DNA from: Bacteroidota bacterium
Lineage (GTDB): Bacteria > Bacteroidota > UBA10030 > UBA6906
DNA: 8,592 nt
Reading direction: 5' to 3'
Assembly: GCA_016844425.1 (NCBI GenBank)
Contig: JAERML010000034.1
Coordinates: 1 to 8,592, forward strand
In this document: positions 1 through 8,323 of the stretch, piece after piece
Position numbering within the stretch: position 1 is the first letter of the stretch
Layout: every line of letters begins with the position of its first letter
Program-made: the position numbers and the translations under genes
Notes under the pieces: generated by a model
Told to the model about the DNA's origin: nothing
What the model saw: the letters and a program-made list of their open reading frames with translations, nothing else
The model's database searches: none

Positions 1-231
1 TCCATGTATTTCCATCGCTCGGATCATCCGTCCGGAACAGCGACGTCAGGCGTGTCGTCCGCCGGTATTCCGGAAGGTGTTCTCTCGCTCGAAGAGGTTG
101 AAAGAATTCATATCGAGAGGGTTCTGAAGCAGCAGAACTACAGCCGGACCAAGACCGCCACAACGTTGGGTATCAGCAAGAAAACCCTCTACTTGAAGAT
201 CAAGCAATACGGAATGAAAGTAGCGGACTAG
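1..231 (+). CDS. Sigma-54-dependent response regulator, C-terminal fragment (Fis-type HTH)
   Basis: This is the end of a gene cut by the left edge; the reading frame is open from base 1 to the TAG at 229-231. The visible 76 residues begin with a Ser/Gly/Thr-rich linker (through SGVSSAGIPEG). A segment LSLEEVERIHIERVL follows, then a helix-turn-helix with the core TATTLGISKKTLYLKIKQYG. This layout (linker, 'LEEVER.HI..VL', 'A..LGIS.KTLY.K...YG') is the classic Fis-type HTH_8 domain at the C-terminus of NtrC/AtoC/ZraR-family activators, which use an AAA+ domain to open sigma-54 promoters. The AAA+ and receiver domains would lie to the left and are not visible, so whether this is a response regulator or a stand-alone enhancer-binding protein cannot be told. 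ATG at 4 is probably an internal methionine, because the linker sits inside the family architecture. The target genes are unknown. No convincing sigma-54 promoter was found in the intergenic region that follows. Confidence 0.85.
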   Translation, partial: SMYFHRSDHPSGTATSGVSSAGIPEGVLSLEEVERIHIERVLKQQNYSRTKTATTLGISKKTLYLKIKQYGMKVAD

Positions 232-324
232 CCCACCCTTCCATTTCGCCGCTCTCTTCGCCGTAAGGCCTTTCTTCAACACTCCTACATTAATTTGTCC
301 GGGACGTGAAACTTTCTTTGCGAA

Positions 325-345
325 GGTCAGTATACTCAACTGACC
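325..345. repeat. Inverted repeat GGTCAG-N9-CTGACC
   Basis: GGTCAG (325-330) and CTGACC (340-345) are perfect 6-bp complements separated by TATACTCAA. As RNA this is a small hairpin; as DNA it is a possible operator. The spacer contains TATACT (331-336), which resembles a -10 box, but no convincing -35 lies at the right distance. The right arm runs directly into CAGTAC (345-350), which recurs at 433-438. Confidence 0.4.
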
Positions 346-350
346 AGTAC
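337..350. promoter_or_regulatory. Candidate operator half-palindrome, ACTG-AC-CAGTAC
   Basis: The segment CAACTGACCAGTAC contains ACTG (339-342), a 2-bp centre, and CAGT (345-348), extended on the right to CAGTAC. The right half-site is identical to that of the perfect palindrome at 426-438, and four bases of the left half-site match. Two related palindromes with centres about 88 bp apart in the same intergenic region fit two binding sites for one dimeric repressor or activator. This is inference from sequence symmetry only; no regulator gene with a recognised matching site is visible. Confidence 0.25.
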
Positions 351-370
351 TACATCTCATCTCTCCTTCC

Positions 371-412
371 GAAAGCCGAATGCGCCTGACCAGCGGGTTC
401 GGCTTTCTCTAT
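371..412 (+). terminator. Terminator-like hairpin downstream of the sigma-54 regulator
   Basis: GAAAGCCGAA (371-380) is a perfect 10-bp complement of TTCGGCTTTC (398-407), with a 17-nt loop. The loop may fold further through CGC (383-385) with GCG (393-395). It is followed by TCTATTTC, a weak U tract. It lies 140 bp after the regulator's stop codon and reads in the same direction, so a Rho-independent or semi-efficient terminator for that gene is the simplest reading. The long loop and broken T tract leave room for another role, such as a stable 3' end or a leader structure. Confidence 0.5.
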
Positions 413-425
413 TTCGCGAACTGGC

Positions 426-438
426 GTACTGACAGTAC
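426..438. promoter_or_regulatory. Perfect 13-bp palindrome GTACTG-A-CAGTAC
   Basis: The two 6-bp arms are exact reverse complements around a single central A. The palindrome ends two bases before the TTGACT at 440-445, a position from which a bound dimer could affect RNA polymerase. The CAGTAC half-site is shared with 345-350. It may be an operator for gcdH, for instance of a TetR- or GntR-type regulator such as often controls acyl-CoA metabolism; the regulator class is a guess. Confidence 0.35.
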
Positions 439-439
439 C

Positions 440-470
440 TTGACTTTGAAGCATTAATTCTGTTCATTTA
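440..470 (+). promoter_or_regulatory. Weak promoter-like element upstream of gcdH
   Basis: TTGACT (440-445) matches five of six bases of the sigma-70 -35 consensus. At 17-19 bp spacing only poor -10 candidates occur (TTCATT at 463-468 or CATTTA at 465-470). A Bacteroidetes-type TTTG...TAnnTTTG pair was also sought and not found intact. If transcription does start here, the hairpin and T tract at 494-527 would lie in the leader of the mRNA. Confidence 0.22.
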
Positions 471-493
471 GTGCACAATTTACGCCTTTCCTG

Positions 494-527
494 GCCCTGT
501 GTAGCTTTTCGAGTACAGGGCTTTTTT
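494..527 (+). terminator. Rho-independent terminator or attenuator just before gcdH
   Basis: GCCCTGT (494-500) is perfectly complementary to ACAGGGC (515-521), with a 14-nt loop, followed directly by six T's (522-527). This is the best intrinsic-terminator signature in the window. It ends only 28 bp before the gcdH ATG, leaving little room for a promoter downstream. It therefore either stops read-through from the left, with a promoter hidden in 528-554, or works as a conditional terminator in the gcdH leader. No short leader peptide or recognised riboswitch class was identified. Confidence 0.6.
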
Positions 528-554
528 CCATTTTGAGCCAATCAAGAGACCCGC

Positions 555-1724
555 ATGCATAAGTTCCAAGGTGTAGACTACTATAACGTGGATTCCCTTT
601 TGAGTGAGGAAGAAATTCTCGTCCGCAACACGGTTCGGGAGTTTGTGGACGACAACGTCCTCCCCGTTATCGAGAAGCACAATCGTGCGGGGACATTTCC
701 TTTGGACCTGGTTGGCAAAATGGCTGAGTTGGGCCTCTTCGGTTCCACACTTCCCGCGCAATATGGCTGTGCAGAAATGAACAACGTTGCATACGGTCTT
801 GTCATGCAGGAACTGGAACGCGGGGACAGTGGGGTGCGGAGCTTTGCTTCCGTCCAGAGTGCGCTTGTCATGTATCCGATTTTTGCGTACGGATCAGACA
901 TCCAGAAGAATCACTGGCTTCCAAAACTCGCAAAGGGCGAAAAGATCGGTTGCTTCGGACTAACCGAGCCGGACTTCGGGTCGAATCCGGGTGGAATGAT
1001 CACGCGAGCGGTGGAGACCTCCGACGGCTATGTTTTGAATGGTGCCAAGATGTGGATCACCAATGGAACACTGGCAGATGTTGCCGTAGTGTGGGCCAAA
1101 CTCAACGGCGTTATTCATGGATTCCTGGTAGAGAAGGGGACGAAGGGGTTCAGCGCTCCTGAAATGAAGGGGAAGCATTCACTACGAGCCTCGGTGACGT
1201 CTGAGTTGATCCTCCAGGATGTTCACATTCCAAAGGAGAATATCCTCCCGAAGGGGAATGGTCTGAAGCTACCTTTGGGCTGTCTCAGCCAGGCCCGTTA
1301 TGGAATTGCCTGGGGAGCGATTGGTGCCGCAATGGCTTGCTACGATGCTGCACTGAACTACGCCAAGTCCCGCATCCAGTTTGACAAACCGATTGCCGCG
1401 TTTCAGTTGACGCAGAACCGACTGGTTCACATGGTCACCGAAATTACCAAGGCACAGCTCATGTGCGTTCAGCTTGGACGTCTGAAGGATGCAGGAAAGG
1501 TCCGCTTTCAGCAGATCTCCATGGCAAAGCGGAACAATGTCTTTCATGCACTGGAGATAGCCCGCGAAGCACGCGGCATTCTGGGAGCCAATGGTATTCT
1601 GGATGAATACCCGGTGATGCGCCATGCGGCGAATCTCGAATCTGTCATCACCTATGAGGGGACGCACGAGATGCACACACTTATTGTGGGGGAAGATATC
1701 ACCGGTATTGGGGCTTTCACATAA
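555..1724 (+). CDS. gcdH: Glutaryl-CoA dehydrogenase (acyl-CoA dehydrogenase family)
   Basis: This FAD enzyme oxidises glutaryl-CoA and, in the common type, decarboxylates it to crotonyl-CoA in lysine, tryptophan and aromatic degradation, passing electrons to ETF. At 389 residues it has the normal length for a bacterial enzyme without a targeting peptide. The N-terminal helical domain (about 10-130) holds ELERGDSGVRSFASVQS (residues 86-102) with Arg95 and Ser99, matching substrate-binding Arg94 and Ser98 of human GCDH. The middle beta domain has CFGLTEPDFGSNP (133-145) and WITN (167-170) for flavin binding. The C-terminal helical domain has YGIAWG (249-254) and ITYEGTH (365-371), where Glu368 is the catalytic base, and ends in DITGIGAF as family members do. 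Glu88 and Tyr367 are both present, which by family knowledge favours the decarboxylating type. ATG 555 is preceded by only a weak AAGAGA (544-549). No ETF or crotonase gene is visible beside it, so the pathway context is unknown. Confidence 0.93.
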   Translation: MHKFQGVDYYNVDSLLSEEEILVRNTVREFVDDNVLPVIEKHNRAGTFPLDLVGKMAELGLFGSTLPAQYGCAEMNNVAYGLVMQELERGDSGVRSFASVQSALVMYPIFAYGSDIQKNHWLPKLAKGEKIGCFGLTEPDFGSNPGGMITRAVETSDGYVLNGAKMWITNGTLADVAVVWAKLNGVIHGFLVEKGTKGFSAPEMKGKHSLRASVTSELILQDVHIPKENILPKGNGLKLPLGCLSQARYGIAWGAIGAAMACYDAALNYAKSRIQFDKPIAAFQLTQNRLVHMVTEITKAQLMCVQLGRLKDAGKVRFQQISMAKRNNVFHALEIAREARGILGANGILDEYPVMRHAANLESVITYEGTHEMHTLIVGEDITGIGAFT

Positions 1725-3278
<1,554 letters not shown>

Positions 3279-3295
3279 CGCGCGTCGCTCACCTC

Positions 3296-4366
3296 ATGAC
3301 CCGACACAGAATTCGCCGGCTGCGCCACCAACTCCTCGCGCGCGGTCTCGATGGGCTCATCGTGTCGTCAATTTTCAATGTTCGGTATCTTACCAATTTT
3401 TCTGGTTCCAACGCTCTTTGCATTGTACGCAAGAACAGTGCTCTCTTTCTGACTGACCAACGGTATCTCCTCCAAAGCAAGGTGGAAGTGAAAGGCCTTC
3501 GGCGGGTCATTGCTGCCGGGAGTCTCTCGGAAGAGGCGGCGAAACGAAACGCCCTTGCTGATTGCAAGACAATTGGGTTCGAGTCCCATTCGGTTACTTA
3601 TGCACAGTACCGCGGACTCAAAAAGCTCTTCCCTTCTGTTTCGTTTGTCCCTACTTCTGACCTTGTGGAGAACCTCGCGCTCGTAAAAGACGAAGAGGAG
3701 CTGAATGCAATCCGTTCTGCGGTGACGATAAGCGACAAAGTCTTTCATCAACTCCTGTCGGGCATCCGTCCTGGTCTGCAGGAATCGGATGTTGCCGCGG
3801 AAATTTCCTATCTCCACCGAAAGTTCGGAGCCGAGAAGGATGCTTTCGAGCCAATTGTGGCGAGCGGAGAACGGGGTTCATTGCCGCACGCCCGTGCAAC
3901 AACAAAGCGCATCAGGAGTGGCGAGATGGTGACGCTCGATTTCGGGTGTACCGTGCGTGGGTACAATTCAGATCTCACGCGCACTATCGGTGTTGGAAGG
4001 GTGTCGGGGAGAGCCAAGGAGATGTATGATGCTGTTCTCCATGCGCAAACGGAAGCCGTTGCCGCAGCCCGGGGCGGCATGATGGCCCGAGACCTCGACG
4101 CTGTCGCACGGCGCAGCATAACCCGTGCAGGGTATGGTAAGCACTTTTCCCACTCACTCGGTCACGGGCTCGGATTGCAGGTCCACGAACGTCCGCGAGT
4201 TTCCTCCCGGAGCACGGAGGAATTGCAGGCAGGGAGCGTGGTGACAATTGAACCCGGCATCTACATCGGCGGATTTGGCGGGGTCCGGATCGAGGATGAT
4301 GTTCTGCTCACCCGGGTCGGATGTGAAGTTCTGAACACCGCTCCAAAGAAACTCATGATTGTTTGA
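3296..4366 (+). CDS. M24B metallopeptidase, Xaa-Pro aminopeptidase/dipeptidase type
   Basis: This is a cytosolic peptidase of the 'pita-bread' fold that removes residues ahead of proline. At 356 residues it matches the short bacterial family (YqhT/PepQ-like) rather than the longer E. coli PepP. The N-terminal creatinase-like domain spans about 1-130 (SSIFNVRYLTNFSGSNA at 24-40). The catalytic domain follows, opening with KDEEELNAIRSAV (131-143). All five expected metal ligands are present: Asp215 in TLDFG, Asp226 in SDLTRT, His290 in HSLGHGLG, Glu319 in TIEPGIY and Glu333 in RIEDD. The supporting histidines His198 (LPHAR) and His297 (QVHERP) are also there, so the enzyme should be active with two Mn2+ or similar ions. 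No signal peptide is seen. The ATG at 3296 lies 17 bp after guaB without a Shine-Dalgarno sequence, and the next gene starts 3 bp after its stop. Aminopeptidase versus dipeptidase specificity cannot be decided from sequence, so no symbol is given. Confidence 0.9.
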   Translation: MTRHRIRRLRHQLLARGLDGLIVSSIFNVRYLTNFSGSNALCIVRKNSALFLTDQRYLLQSKVEVKGLRRVIAAGSLSEEAAKRNALADCKTIGFESHSVTYAQYRGLKKLFPSVSFVPTSDLVENLALVKDEEELNAIRSAVTISDKVFHQLLSGIRPGLQESDVAAEISYLHRKFGAEKDAFEPIVASGERGSLPHARATTKRIRSGEMVTLDFGCTVRGYNSDLTRTIGVGRVSGRAKEMYDAVLHAQTEAVAAARGGMMARDLDAVARRSITRAGYGKHFSHSLGHGLGLQVHERPRVSSRSTEELQAGSVVTIEPGIYIGGFGGVRIEDDVLLTRVGCEVLNTAPKKLMIV

Positions 4367-4369
4367 CCC

Positions 4370-5656
4370 ATGGCTCACGACGTTCCACCGCGCAAGGTTC
4401 TCGTCATTGCCTACTATTTTCCCCCGATGGGACTGAGCGGTGTTCAGCGGACGTTAAAATTTGTGAAATATCTTCCCCAATTCGGTTGGCATCCCACAGT
4501 GCTCACTGTGGATCCGGTTGGCTACTTTGCGCAGGATGACACTTTGCTTCAGGAATTGGCAGGCCGGCCAATACGGATTCTCCGGACGGAAGCTGCTGGA
4601 CCAGGGAAAATCTTCGCAAAAAAAGAAGTCGTGAAGCTTCCATCCGAACGCTCGCGCAAGTTTCTGAGTCGTGTAAGCGATACACTCTTCATTCCCGACA
4701 ATAAGATTGGATGGAAGAGGAAAGCCGTGGCCAGTGCTCTTGCCGCGCACACCGAATCACCGTTTGATTTGATTTTCGCCACCGCCCCACCATTCACAGA
4801 CTTTCTGATTGGTGCAGAGTTGAAGTCCCGCATCAACAAGCCGCTTGTGTTCGATTATCGCGATCCCTGGCTTGACTATCCGTTCAAGTTCTACCCTACG
4901 AAGTTGCACAAGTACCGCCATTACGTGCTCGAACGGAATTCACTCCGGGCGAGCAGCCACGTCATCACCACCAACCGGCGTGTGAAAGAATCGCTGATCT
5001 CGCGCTATCCATTTCTTTCCTATCATGACGTGGATATCATTCCTCAGGGTTTTGACCCGGAGGATTTCCGCCGCGAGGGTCAACCTGCCATCCCGCGAAC
5101 GCCGGGCAAAATGCGGATCACATACGCGGGAATTTTTTGGGAAGACCGAGTACCGGACTACTTCCTGCAGGCGCTCCATGATTTGTTCCAGGAAAAGCCA
5201 AGGTTGCGCGGACGCATTGAGGCACGGTTCGTTGGAAACTTCCGGGATGAGAACATCAAGCTTGTGAACAAACTCCAGCTCCAGGACTCCGTCAACGTCA
5301 TGGGATATGTACCCCACCACGAGTGCATCAATCAGTTGCTCGCGTCGGATGTATTGTGGGTTGTTGTCGGAGATCAGGTCGGTTCGCCGGGAAAGACCTA
5401 TGAGTACATTGGTGCTCAAAAGCCCATACTCGGATGCGCCCCGGATGGGTTCCTCAAGTCCACAATCCTGGAGGCAGGGGGAACCGTTGTACCCCCCACG
5501 GACGTTGCGGGAATCAAGAAGGCAATCGAAGGGTACTTTGCGAAGTTTGAGCGAAACCAGCTCACCGGTCCCAGCCCTGAGGTCGTTGGCAAGTACAACC
5601 GGGTCACGCTGACCGGCAATCTCGCCAGAGTATTCGAGTCACTCTTTGAACCCTGA
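4370..5656 (+). CDS. GT4-like glycosyltransferase (GT-B fold)
   Basis: This is a probable cytosolic or membrane-peripheral glycosyltransferase of 428 residues. The N-terminal half opens with KVLVIAYYFPPMGLSGVQR (9-27). This is the 'YYFPP..GG..R' signature of GT4-type enzymes, in which the glycine-rich loop contacts the donor phosphate. FDLIFATAPPFTDF (132-145) and VFDYRDPWLDYP (160-171) are typical of the subgroup annotated as 'glycosyltransferase involved in cell wall biosynthesis'. The C-terminal half has the second Rossmann lobe: DVDIIPQGFDPEDF (220-233), MRITYAGIF (248-256), VNVMGYVPHHE (308-318), and the donor-binding stretch GSPGKTYEYIGAQKPILG (338-355) with its conserved Glu345. No membrane span or signal peptide is evident. 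Donor and acceptor sugars cannot be inferred. Its start lies 3 bp after the peptidase stop, and purD begins 1 bp after its own stop. Together with the GT-C transferase and epimerase downstream it suggests surface polysaccharide or glycoprotein assembly. Confidence 0.85.
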   Translation: MAHDVPPRKVLVIAYYFPPMGLSGVQRTLKFVKYLPQFGWHPTVLTVDPVGYFAQDDTLLQELAGRPIRILRTEAAGPGKIFAKKEVVKLPSERSRKFLSRVSDTLFIPDNKIGWKRKAVASALAAHTESPFDLIFATAPPFTDFLIGAELKSRINKPLVFDYRDPWLDYPFKFYPTKLHKYRHYVLERNSLRASSHVITTNRRVKESLISRYPFLSYHDVDIIPQGFDPEDFRREGQPAIPRTPGKMRITYAGIFWEDRVPDYFLQALHDLFQEKPRLRGRIEARFVGNFRDENIKLVNKLQLQDSVNVMGYVPHHECINQLLASDVLWVVVGDQVGSPGKTYEYIGAQKPILGCAPDGFLKSTILEAGGTVVPPTDVAGIKKAIEGYFAKFERNQLTGPSPEVVGKYNRVTLTGNLARVFESLFEP

Positions 5657-5657
5657 G

Positions 5658-6950
5658 ATGCGCATCCTCGTCATAGGCTCGGGCGGCAGAGAGCACGCGC
5701 TGGTCTGGAAAATCAATCAGAGCGCCCGTGTTCAAAAGATCTACTGCACACCAGGCAACCCCGGGATCGGGTCCCTTGCAGAATGCATTCCTCTTTCGCT
5801 CACGGACTTCGAAGGACTACTGAAGTTCGTCAAGGAGAAAAAGGTTGATCTTACCATTGTTGGACCAGAACAACCGCTTGCCGAAGGGATTGTGGACTTC
5901 TTCGTCGCACACGGTCACGCGATCTTCGGTCCGACCAAAGCAGCCGCTGAACTGGAATGGAGCAAGGCATTCGCGAAGGAATTCATGCAACGTCACGGAA
6001 TTCCAACATCGGCTCACAAGACATTCACATTGCCCCAGAAGCAAGAGGCAGCGCGCTACCTCGGGTCAGTCGTATATCCGGTCGTGTTGAAGGCAGATGG
6101 ACTTGCGGCGGGCAAAGGGGTAGTCATTGCATGGAAGCAGGACGAAGCACTGGATGCTCTGGAAGCGATGATGGGGCAACGATCGTTCGGCGTGGCGGGT
6201 ACGGTCGTCGTTATCGAAGAGTTCATGACCGGTGAAGAAGCCTCGGTGTTTGCCATCTGCGATGGGACACGGCATGTCACACTCGCTCCAGCACAGGACC
6301 ACAAGCGTGTGTTCGATCATGATGAGGGAAAAAACACAGGCGGCATGGGTGCGTATGCCCCGGCACCGATGGTAACCCCAGAAGTCCTTCGGACAGTTGA
6401 ACGGACAATCATCGAGCCGACGTTGCGCGGAATGTCTGCTGAAGGAAGACCTTACAAGGGATGTTTGTACGTTGGACTCATGATCACCAAAGCAGGCCCC
6501 AAGGTTGTTGAGTATAACTGCCGGTTCGGCGATCCGGAAACCCAGGTCGTACTTCCCATGTATGAACGGGATTTGGTAAGTCTGCTGGAAGCTTCGGCAG
6601 TAGGACGAATCCAGCCGTCAGAGCATAGGGGAGCCTCAGCGTGGAGGGGCTCGGCCGTCTGCGTTGTCTTGGCTTCGAAGGGATATCCGGATGCTTATGC
6701 ATCGGGCGAGCTGATAAATGGATTGGATACACTGAACGGTCTGTCCAACGTCATGGTGTTTCATGCCGGAACAGCCCGAATCGAAGGGCAACTGGTCACA
6801 TCCGGTGGAAGAGTGCTTGGAGTGACGGCGTTGCGAAAGGAAGGCGATCTTGCATCAACTATCCGTGATGCATACGAGGGAGCCTCAAAAATTGAGTTTG
6901 CGGGAATGCACTTCAGGAGGGACATAGGCATGAAGGGGTTGAGACGTTAG
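5658..6950 (+). CDS. purD: Phosphoribosylamine-glycine ligase (GAR synthetase)
   Basis: This ATP-grasp ligase joins glycine to 5-phosphoribosylamine, the second step of de novo purine synthesis. The 430-residue length is normal for a stand-alone bacterial enzyme; there is no PurM or PurN fusion. The N domain begins MRILVIGSGGREHALVWK, with the invariant GSGGREHA at 7-14 and NPGIG (34-38), then DLTIVGPEQPLAEGIVD (64-80). The ATP-grasp domain has IFGPTKAAAELEWSKAF (89-105), VLKADGLAAGKGV (143-155), a GEEASVF loop (192-198) and PAQDHKRVFDHDEGKNTGGMGAY (211-233). EYNCRFGDPETQ (285-296) holds the Mg-ATP ligands. The C domain ends with the usual RVLGVTA region (385-391). ATG 5658 is preferred over an in-frame TTG at 5646, which lies inside the upstream gene; ATG gives exactly the family N-terminus. 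The TGA-G-ATG junction implies translational coupling to the glycosyltransferase. No other pur gene apart from guaB is in the window. Confidence 0.97.
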   Translation: MRILVIGSGGREHALVWKINQSARVQKIYCTPGNPGIGSLAECIPLSLTDFEGLLKFVKEKKVDLTIVGPEQPLAEGIVDFFVAHGHAIFGPTKAAAELEWSKAFAKEFMQRHGIPTSAHKTFTLPQKQEAARYLGSVVYPVVLKADGLAAGKGVVIAWKQDEALDALEAMMGQRSFGVAGTVVVIEEFMTGEEASVFAICDGTRHVTLAPAQDHKRVFDHDEGKNTGGMGAYAPAPMVTPEVLRTVERTIIEPTLRGMSAEGRPYKGCLYVGLMITKAGPKVVEYNCRFGDPETQVVLPMYERDLVSLLEASAVGRIQPSEHRGASAWRGSAVCVVLASKGYPDAYASGELINGLDTLNGLSNVMVFHAGTARIEGQLVTSGGRVLGVTALRKEGDLASTIRDAYEGASKIEFAGMHFRRDIGMKGLRR

Positions 6951-6951
6951 G

Positions 6952-8310
6952 ATGGAACGCGGCGGAGATACAAGGTCCTTTCAGTTCCGGTCATTTCTTC
7001 GTGATCGCGACCTTCTGTTCATTCTCATCGTTGCTCTTATCACCAGAGCCGCGGCTGTGCTGCCCGTGCATTCTAGCGGGTACACGTCGGACGAACGCGA
7101 ATACATCACCATGTCCCGGACGCTTGCGGAGGGGGGCGAGTTCATCGACTCGAACGGAGAACGTTCTACGCGTGCGCCGCTTTTTCCATACGCGTTGTCT
7201 ATCATAGTTCGTCTCTTTGGTACGAATCTGGCCGTACAGCATGCTGTTGGCTGTTTGCTCGGGGTTCTGACGGTGCTGCTTGCCTATCAACTCAGCATTC
7301 TCCTCTGGGGGGCGCGGCAGCCGGCGTTAATCGCTGCCGGAGTGATGGCGGTTTATCCCGGGCTTGTCATCTACTCAACCCTGCTTCAAACTGAGACACT
7401 CTACATTGCCCTGGCTCTGGCGTCCACTCTTCTTGTTTACCGATGGGTCGATGCAGGAGGGATGATGCTCGCGATGCTCGTAGGAATCACAGCAGGGCTG
7501 GCCGCACTTACGCGGGCGGTCTTCTTCGGTTTCATTCCCATACTTTTTCTTCTGGCTTTCGCTATGAAGAGAAAGAAGCGAGGCAGAGCCGCCGAGGTCA
7601 TCCTGGCTGTTGTGGCATGTGTGATTGTCCTATCCCCTTGGGCAATCAGGAACTATGGACTCTACGAATCACTCGTCCCCGTTTCTTCCGGAGGCGGCAA
7701 TTCGCTCCTCAATGGAAACAACCCTTTCGCAACAGGGACGTGGCGCGTTGAGGAAGGCTTCGATACCTGGTATCGAGAACGTGCAAGCGAACTTGGTGTA
7801 GCGGATGTTGGTCGATTGAATGAAGTGGCAAGGAGTTCACTCAGTGGCGCCATCGCAACCGGGTACATCGTGCGTCATCCATGGGAGACACTCAGGTTAG
7901 CCATCAAGAAGGCCCATATTTTTCTTGTCTATCCGATCGCGCACACAGATTCCAATATTCCCGTGCAGCTACTGGCTGTCTGTGCTGACGTGGTGCTTCT
8001 GATGGGGGCGGGTCTTGGACTTGTCGGCCATCCACCGTCCCGGCTGAGTCTATCACTCATTGGCGCGGCTATTGTGTTTTTCTTTCTTGTCCAGGTTGTG
8101 CTGCATGCGGAGGCACGGTTTCGCCTTCCCCTTGTTCCGTTCTTGTGCCTTTTCTTTGGATGGGGTGCGGGTCTTGTGGCCGACCGGAATCGGTTCAAGG
8201 GAACCCTTGCAACGGGCCGCGCGAAACACACCATCATCGCATTTGCAGGAGGAATAGCGTTGGTATACGGTTGGACTGCCTGGTTATTCATGAGAGGGTC
8301 CATACAATGA
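6952..8310 (+). CDS. Polytopic membrane glycosyltransferase, GT-C fold (ArnT/PMT-like)
   Basis: This is an inner-membrane protein of 452 residues with about 11-12 predicted hydrophobic spans, judged by eye at about 20-38, 81-91, 96-117, 123-141, 147-163, 171-187, 188-205, 215-231, 335-358, 365-385, 394-410 and 427-447. After the first span comes a non-cytoplasmic loop SGYTSDEREYITMSRTLAEG (42-61). Asp47-Glu48 sit where GT-C enzymes of the ArnT/PMT type keep the catalytic Asp, and 'R.P' follows (Arg74-Pro76). The sequence LLNGNNPFATGTW (252-264) resembles the GNNP.ATG motif common in bacterial 'glycosyltransferase family 39' proteins, and EARFRLPLVPF (387-397) is a typical late motif. Such enzymes transfer sugars from polyprenyl-phosphate carriers to lipid A, glycans or proteins in the periplasm; the substrate here is unknown. 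It starts 1 bp after the purD TAG. An AGG just before the ATG is a weak ribosome site at best. Confidence 0.82.
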   Translation: MERGGDTRSFQFRSFLRDRDLLFILIVALITRAAAVLPVHSSGYTSDEREYITMSRTLAEGGEFIDSNGERSTRAPLFPYALSIIVRLFGTNLAVQHAVGCLLGVLTVLLAYQLSILLWGARQPALIAAGVMAVYPGLVIYSTLLQTETLYIALALASTLLVYRWVDAGGMMLAMLVGITAGLAALTRAVFFGFIPILFLLAFAMKRKKRGRAAEVILAVVACVIVLSPWAIRNYGLYESLVPVSSGGGNSLLNGNNPFATGTWRVEEGFDTWYRERASELGVADVGRLNEVARSSLSGAIATGYIVRHPWETLRLAIKKAHIFLVYPIAHTDSNIPVQLLAVCADVVLLMGAGLGLVGHPPSRLSLSLIGAAIVFFFLVQVVLHAEARFRLPLVPFLCLFFGWGAGLVADRNRFKGTLATGRAKHTIIAFAGGIALVYGWTAWLFMRGSIQ

Positions 8311-8323
8311 TGCAGTTTGAACA

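Larger units (their letters stand above)
232..554. other. Structured intergenic region between the sigma-54 regulator and gcdH
   Basis: This 323-bp stretch has no convincing gene. From 232 to about 320 nothing distinctive is seen. From 325 onward it holds an inverted repeat (325-345), two related palindromic motifs (337-350 and 426-438), a terminator-like hairpin (371-407), a weak promoter-like TTGACT (440-445), and a second hairpin with a T tract (494-527) just before gcdH. The density of short inverted repeats contrasts with the rest of the window and suggests that transcription ends and is regulated here. Confidence 0.6.

Noticed and set aside
46..360. Minus-strand open frame of 104 codons across the regulator tail and the intergenic region
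   Set aside because: It largely shadows the Fis-type HTH coding frame on the opposite strand, has no recognisable domain, and continues into non-coding DNA.
380..457. A 25-codon ATG reading frame (starting MRLTSGFGF) running through the first hairpin and the palindrome
   Set aside because: It has no ribosome binding site and no run of regulatory codons suggestive of a leader peptide. Its start codon lies within the hairpin stem, and such short frames are common by chance.
492..506. TGGCCCTGTGTAGC as a sigma-54 (-24/-12) promoter for gcdH, attractive because a sigma-54 activator lies upstream
   Set aside because: The GG and GC are one base too close (11 instead of 12), the -12 element reads TAGC rather than TTGC, and the segment is already explained by the terminator stem.
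5646..5657. In-frame TTG start four codons upstream of the chosen purD ATG
   Set aside because: It lies within the upstream glycosyltransferase gene, and MRILVIGSGGREHA from the ATG at 5658 is the usual PurD N-terminus.
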